Below are positions 60,383 to 64,000 of a DNA stretch of 64,000 bases, in pieces. Both the position numbers and the translations under genes were made by a program. Positions within the stretch are counted from its first letter, which is position 1. Each line of letters begins with the position of its first letter. The stretch is taken from NCBI GenBank assembly GCA_025517485.1, contig JAOPKB010000008.1:1-64000 (forward strand), written 5' to 3'. Origin of the DNA: Natronoglomus mannanivorans (lineage in GTDB: Archaea > Halobacteriota > Halobacteria > Halobacteriales > Natrialbaceae). The notes beneath the pieces were generated by a model. That model was given only the letters and a program-made list of their open reading frames with translations, was not told where the DNA came from and did not search any database.

Positions 60383-61426
60383 TCACGACGCCTCGAGCCA
60401 GTCTCTGGTCATCAGTTCGTATCGCTCCCGGGGGACGTCGTGTTGGAGCGACTCCCCGGCCGCGAACCGTTCGACCTCCTCGACGGCGGCTTCCGCCAAT
60501 CGATGGCGGGTCGGTGCGCCGGCGACGTGGGGACCGAGAACGGCGTTGTCCAGATCCCGGAGCGGGCTCGAGTCGGGCAGTGGCTCCGTCTCGTAGACGT
60601 CGAGGGCGGCCGAAATCCGCCCCGTCTCGAGTTCGGCCACGAGCGCGGCTTCGTCGACGATGGCACCGCGAGCCGCGTTCACGAGCAGACCGCCGTCGGG
60701 AACCGTCGCGAGGGCCTCTCCGTCGAGCAAGTGGATCGTCTCGGGGGTCTTCGAGGCGTGCACGGAGACGACCTCCGACGAGAGCGCCGTCTCGAGGTCG
60801 GTCAGGGCCGCGAACTCGAAGTCCGCCAGTTCGTCCTCGGCGACGTAGGGGTCGTACACGTCGACCGTCGGCTCGAACGGCTCGAGCAACGCCAGCAGTT
60901 CGCGGCCGACGCTCCCCAGGCCGACGAAGCCGATTTTCGCCCCGAACAGGCTCTCGGAGCGCGCCATCCCGTCGGGCCACTCGCCGTCGGCGAGGGCCGC
61001 GTCGAAGCCGACGACGTCGCGCAATCCCGCCAGCGCGTACGCGAGGATCCCTTCGGCGACGAACGGTGCCATGACGTGATTGGCACTGCAGACCGGAATT
61101 CCGCGTTCGTACAGGGCCGGCGAGGCGACCGACGCGACGCTCCCGCCGACGTGGGTCACGAGTTCGAGCGCATCGGCTCCGTCTCGGTCTCTGGTTCCGT
61201 CTCCCGCGTCGGCTCCGTCGAGGACGTCCGCCGAGAGCGTCGGACAGCCCCAGCCGGTGACGCAGACGTCGACGTCGCGAAGTCGATCACTCAGTTCGAC
61301 GGGCGTAAACTGGTCGGTCCGCTCGTTCCAGTCTACGTCGCCGAGGGACTCGAGTCGGGCTACGACGTCGGCCGAAAAGAGGAAATCGCGCCGCGGAACG
61401 TCCGGGTAGGTCACGAGGATTCGCAT
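60383..61426 (-). CDS. D-isomer-specific 2-hydroxyacid dehydrogenase
   Basis: 347 residues: KIGFVGLGSVGRELLALLEP (NAD-binding), the catalytic Arg in LLVNAARGAIVDEAALVAEL, Glu in LDVYETEPLPD and His in VLGPHVAGAPTRHRLAEAAV. Fits the phosphoglycerate/hydroxypyruvate-reductase family. A short acidic loop (DGADAGDGTRDRDGADALEL) lies near the start of the NAD domain. TATA-like GCTTTAAG at 61453-61460. Probably processes a hydroxy acid produced by the sugar pathway. Confidence 0.92.
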   Translation of the reverse strand: MRILVTYPDVPRRDFLFSADVVARLESLGDVDWNERTDQFTPVELSDRLRDVDVCVTGWGCPTLSADVLDGADAGDGTRDRDGADALELVTHVGGSVASVASPALYERGIPVCSANHVMAPFVAEGILAYALAGLRDVVGFDAALADGEWPDGMARSESLFGAKIGFVGLGSVGRELLALLEPFEPTVDVYDPYVAEDELADFEFAALTDLETALSSEVVSVHASKTPETIHLLDGEALATVPDGGLLVNAARGAIVDEAALVAELETGRISAALDVYETEPLPDSSPLRDLDNAVLGPHVAGAPTRHRLAEAAVEEVERFAAGESLQHDVPRERYELMTRDWLEAS

Positions 61427-61494
61427 CTCCCTGTTTCCTCGTCGACTCGTGGCTTAAAGCTGTGGACGCGACGTATCTGAGAGACGACCTCTTC

Positions 61495-62274
61495 TCACCG
61501 CTCTCCGTCGACCCCGACGACCGACGCGAGGAACTCCCGGTCGCGTTCGATCGCCGCTTCGACCTCGAGATCGTCGGTGACGAACTCCACCTCGACGTAG
61601 CCGTCGAAGCCGGTCTCGGCGAAGGCCTCGAGAATTGCCGGAACGTCGAAGTAGGCGTCTTCGAGGAGCGAGCGGTCGTGCCACGAGTCGCCGTGTTCGG
61701 CGACCGCCTGCAGGTGGACGTTGTTCGAGAGCGGGGCGAGCGATCGGGCCTCCTCGAGGATCGTCTCGGCGTCGAACTCGAATAGCGGCTGCCAGTTGAG
61801 CCCGCAGTTCTCCCGGTCGACGCCCTCGATCAGTTCTCGAGCGCCCGCTTCCGTGTTGGTCACTGTCCCCTCGTGTTTCTCGACGGTGACCCCGAACCCG
61901 CGGTCGGCGGCCCGGTCGGCGAGGTCGGTCGTGTCGCGTACGACGTCCGCCCAGTGGTCGTCGGTCGCGTCCTGGTACTCCTCCTGGCCGGCCCACACGC
62001 GGATCAGGGACGCGCCGAGTGTCTCCGCTCTCTCGAGTTCCGTCTCGACTTCCTCGTCGTACTCGGGCGTCCCGGGTCGCAGGTACGAGCCGTAGACGGG
62101 AATCTCGAGGCCCAGTTCGGCGGCGGTTTCCCGGATCTCGTGACATCGCTCGGGAGCGCCGACGTGGTCTTTTCCCCAGAGTTCGACGCCGTCGTAGCCG
62201 GCGTCGGCGGCGGTCGCCAGCGCGTCCTCGATCGACTCTTCTTGCAACGCGATGGTGCAGAGCCCGAGGTTCAC
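61495..62274 (-). CDS. Sugar phosphate isomerase/epimerase (xylose isomerase-like), divergent member
   Basis: 259 residues from GTG 62274, with a perfect Shine-Dalgarno GGAGGTGA 7 bases upstream (62281-62288). MNLGLCTIALQEESIEDALA, AADAGYDGVELWGKDHVGAP, GFGVTVEKHEGTVTNTEAGA and FAETGFDGYVEVEFVTDDLE place it in the xylose-isomerase-like barrel family but in a different subgroup from the other three. Its mRNA leader can sequester the ribosome site in a hairpin. The next gene (61426) follows after 68 bases. Confidence 0.86.
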   Translation of the reverse strand: MNLGLCTIALQEESIEDALATAADAGYDGVELWGKDHVGAPERCHEIRETAAELGLEIPVYGSYLRPGTPEYDEEVETELERAETLGASLIRVWAGQEEYQDATDDHWADVVRDTTDLADRAADRGFGVTVEKHEGTVTNTEAGARELIEGVDRENCGLNWQPLFEFDAETILEEARSLAPLSNNVHLQAVAEHGDSWHDRSLLEDAYFDVPAILEAFAETGFDGYVEVEFVTDDLEVEAAIERDREFLASVVGVDGER

Positions 62275-62280
62275 TCCGTC

Positions 62281-62296
62281 TCACCTCCGAGAGGTG
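62281..62296 (-). promoter_or_regulatory. Shine-Dalgarno embedded in a hairpin ahead of the isomerase GTG
   Basis: On the transcript, CACCTC-TCG-GAGGTG folds into a 6-bp hairpin. The right arm is part of GGAGGTGA, the complement of the haloarchaeal 16S 3' end. Opening the hairpin would be needed for initiation at 62274. Confidence 0.5.
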
Positions 62297-62487
62297 CGGT
62301 TCTCGCTCCCGTCTTCGACGGTATTTCGCTACAACGTCGTCCATCGTCGTCGGTCCCGAAACGGCCGGCTGTCGCGGCCGGGCGACCCGTGATCGTCGGT
62401 CGGTCCATGCCCGCAATCGCTTCGCCCAGCCACTTATACTGTCGGCTGTCGCTCGGTGTGGGTTCGCCGCCGGCCGCCAGCCCCGCA

Positions 62488-62498
62488 CTATTATATCC
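62488..62498 (+). promoter_or_regulatory. TATA box for the micro-ORF/LLM oxidoreductase transcript
   Basis: CTATTATATCC is 27-29 bases upstream of ATG 62521 and 150 bases upstream of ATG 62643. Confidence 0.6.
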
Positions 62499-62520
62499 TC
62501 TCACTGCTATCGAATGGGTA

Positions 62521-62646
62521 ATGCACGTTTGCAGCTGTACGACCGCAGACGATTCGACGCCGACGCTTGGCGTTCTCGACGACACGATCGCGCCGATCGA
62601 CGTCTGGGAGGTGTCCCTCCTGTCGAACCGGGTGGCCGCTCTATGA
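62521..62646 (+). CDS. Small protein (41 codons) overlapping the LLM oxidoreductase start
   Basis: MHVCSCTTADDSTPTLGVLD and onward to VAAL. The ATG coincides with the predicted transcription start and the TGA overlaps the ATG of the next gene (ATGA). That geometry (leaderless start plus translational coupling) is what a real small gene looks like in haloarchaea. It has a CxC near the N-terminus and a hydrophobic C-terminus, with no known domain. It was too short for standard calling. Confidence 0.5.
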   Translation: MHVCSCTTADDSTPTLGVLDDTIAPIDVWEVSLLSNRVAAL

Positions 62647-63629
62647 CCATGCAGTTCGGCGTCTTCCTCAACCAGTACTATACGCCGGACGGCGATTTCG
62701 AGGTGACCGACCTCTACGAACAGGTCGAACTGATGGAAGAAACCGGCTTCGACTCGGTCTCGATCGGCGAACGCCACGTTCACGACGAGGGCGTCACGGA
62801 GCCGCTGACGACCCTCGCCGCGCTCGCCGCGCGAACCGATACCCTCGAGCTGGCGACGATGGCGATGCTCCCAGCGCTGTACAATCCGGTTCACCTCGCC
62901 GAGAAAGTCGCGATGATCGACCGCCTTTCGGGCGGTCGGATGCGCTTTGGCGCGGCGATCGGCTACCGCGAGCGCGAACTCGAGCCCTTCGGCGTTTCGC
63001 TGGACGACCGAGTCCCGATGTTCATGGAGTCGCTCTCCCTGCTCAAGCGCCTCTGGTCGGAGGACAGCGTCACGCACGACGGCGACCACTGGCAGTTCGA
63101 CGACGTGTTCGTCAGCCCGCGCCCGCGCGGCGAGTTGCCCGTCTGGATCGGCGGCCACGCCGACATCGCGATCAAGCGCGCGGCCTACCGCGGCGACGCA
63201 TGGATCGCCAGCGCCTCGTCGACACCCGACGATCTGGAACGACAGATCGGCGTCTACGAGGATAGCCTCGAGGAGTTCGGGATGGATCGTGCGGACAACG
63301 ACGTCGTCCTGATGCGCGACTGCTTCGTCGCGGACAGCCTCGAGGAGGCTCGCGAGACGATCGAACCGTATCTGCTGAAACTGTACCGGATGTACGCCCG
63401 CTGGGGCCAGACGTACATGGACGAACACGAGGTCGAAGTCGACTACGACGAACTGGCCGAAAAGTTCGTTATCGGCGACCCCGAGGAGTGTATCGAGACC
63501 CTCCGCACCTACGAAGACATGGGCGTCGACCACGTCGTCTTCCGGGTGCAGTTCCCCGGCCAGCCCCAAGACACCACGCTCCGGTGTCTCGAGCGACTCG
63601 GAGAGGAGATCATCCCCGAACTTCGATGA
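62643..63629 (+). CDS. LLM-class flavin-dependent oxidoreductase
   Basis: 328 residues from ATG 62643 (MTMQFGVFLN). A luciferase-like monooxygenase fold: DLYEQVELMEETGFDSVSIG, LELATMAMLPALYNPVHLAE, IDRLSGGRMRFGAAIGYRER, LKRLWSEDSVTHDGDHWQFD and SPRPRGELPVWIGGHADIAI. Length and motif order match the flavin-/F420-dependent LLM class. Its TGA overlaps the ATG of the next dehydrogenase (63626). In the pathway it could oxidatively open or desulfonate a substrate; unproven. Confidence 0.92.
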   Translation: MTMQFGVFLNQYYTPDGDFEVTDLYEQVELMEETGFDSVSIGERHVHDEGVTEPLTTLAALAARTDTLELATMAMLPALYNPVHLAEKVAMIDRLSGGRMRFGAAIGYRERELEPFGVSLDDRVPMFMESLSLLKRLWSEDSVTHDGDHWQFDDVFVSPRPRGELPVWIGGHADIAIKRAAYRGDAWIASASSTPDDLERQIGVYEDSLEEFGMDRADNDVVLMRDCFVADSLEEARETIEPYLLKLYRMYARWGQTYMDEHEVEVDYDELAEKFVIGDPEECIETLRTYEDMGVDHVVFRVQFPGQPQDTTLRCLERLGEEIIPELR

Positions 63630-64000
63630 CTATGACCGCAAGAGAGCCCACACATACACCCACAGTCGGCTACGTCGGATTGAATCACCACCACACGGAA
63701 CCGTACCTGGCGACCCTCGCCGAACTCCCGGTTTCGGTAACGGCCGCGTGCGAACCGGACGAGCACTTCGACGTCGACGGCGTCAGCGGACTCGGCGACG
63801 TCCCGGTCTACACCGATCCGGTGGAACTACTCGACGAGGAGGACCCGGATATCGTCTGGATCTCCCTCTCGAACCGCGACACGCCCGCGGTGATCGAGGC
63901 GGCGGTCGACCGCGGGATCGACGTCTACACCGAGAAACCGGCCGCCAGAACCGCCGCCGAACTCGAGGAACTCCTCGAGTCGATCGACGATTCGGACGCG
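63626..64000 (+). CDS. Gfo/Idh/MocA-family oxidoreductase (partial, runs off the window)
   Basis: The first 125 codons of a Rossmann dehydrogenase: PTVGYVGLNHHHTEPYLATL, GDVPVYTDPVELLDEEDPDI and VYTEKPAARTAAELEEL with the catalytic EKP. The ATG overlaps the TGA of the LLM gene (ATGA), so both are in one operon with the small protein. No stop is reached in the window. Like the enzymes at 14916 and 39448 it has a His-containing variant of the nucleotide loop. Confidence 0.88.
   Translation, partial: MTMTAREPTHTPTVGYVGLNHHHTEPYLATLAELPVSVTAACEPDEHFDVDGVSGLGDVPVYTDPVELLDEEDPDIVWISLSNRDTPAVIEAAVDRGIDVYTEKPAARTAAELEELLESIDDSDA

Noticed and set aside
1..64000. tRNA or rRNA genes
   Set aside because: I saw no cloverleaf-like segments with the conserved T-arm GTTCRANNC pattern in gene gaps, and no rRNA sequence. 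This is a reading by eye, not a covariance scan.

Overview
The window looks like haloarchaeal DNA, and by inference a Natrialbaceae-like genus. It is GC-rich with strongly acidic proteins, many CTCGAG-type words, TATA boxes 26-30 bases ahead of start codons (leaderless transcripts), Tat-dependent secretion signals on the exported proteins, an archaeal Orc1/Cdc6 protein and several haloarchaea-specific families.

Region 1 (1-9.0 kb) is ordinary mixed content: a universal stress protein, a bacterio-opsin-activator-type HTH regulator, a PfkB-type sugar kinase, a PadR regulator, a CcoI/CopA-like metal P-type ATPase, small membrane proteins and a stand-alone response regulator. A pair of origin-box-like repeats (2253-2300) lies upstream of the PfkB gene.

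Region 2 (9.0-14.9 kb) is a replication-origin neighbourhood. A gene-free, AT-richer 1.75 kb tract carries at least eight copies of an origin-recognition-box-like repeat with core TACACTCTGGACGAGGGGTG. One copy is inverted relative to the rest across an AT-rich unwinding-type segment, and the tract runs directly into orc1/cdc6. Downstream lie a decayed histidine kinase, an AT-rich gene-poor segment with palindromes, and an RdfA-family gene bracketed by inverted repeats.

Region 3 (14.9-64 kb, running off the right edge) is a large catabolic island. It encodes five Gfo/Idh/MocA dehydrogenases, four xylose-isomerase-like sugar phosphate isomerases, two FGly-type sulfatases, an arylsulfotransferase-like propeller protein, two neutral-ceramidase-like hydrolases and two LmbE/PIG-L deacetylases. 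It also has an amidohydrolase with a duplicated domain, an aldose-epimerase-like protein, several PLP enzymes (class III aminotransferase, DegT-type, SelA/DgaE-like, threonine dehydratase), RidA, two MDR dehydrogenases, a D-2-hydroxyacid dehydrogenase, an LLM flavin oxidoreductase and GNAT and AAC(3) acetyltransferases. A complete Dpp/Opp-type ABC importer and three paralogous Tat-exported beta-helix proteins complete the set. A coherent reading, by inference, is uptake and breakdown of a sulfated, probably N-acylated amino-sugar-containing glycan or glycoconjugate: beta-helix enzymes cut outside, the ABC system imports fragments, and cytoplasmic sulfatases, deacetylases, isomerases, dehydrogenases and deaminating PLP enzymes finish the job. 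Most units are short and have their own promoters. No transcription factor was recognised in these 49 kb.

An unexpected pattern is that at least four catabolic genes are preceded by a TATA box placed for leaderless translation of a 18-55 codon micro-ORF. Each micro-ORF stops at, or overlaps, the start codon of the main gene (22592, 25026, 31057, 62521).
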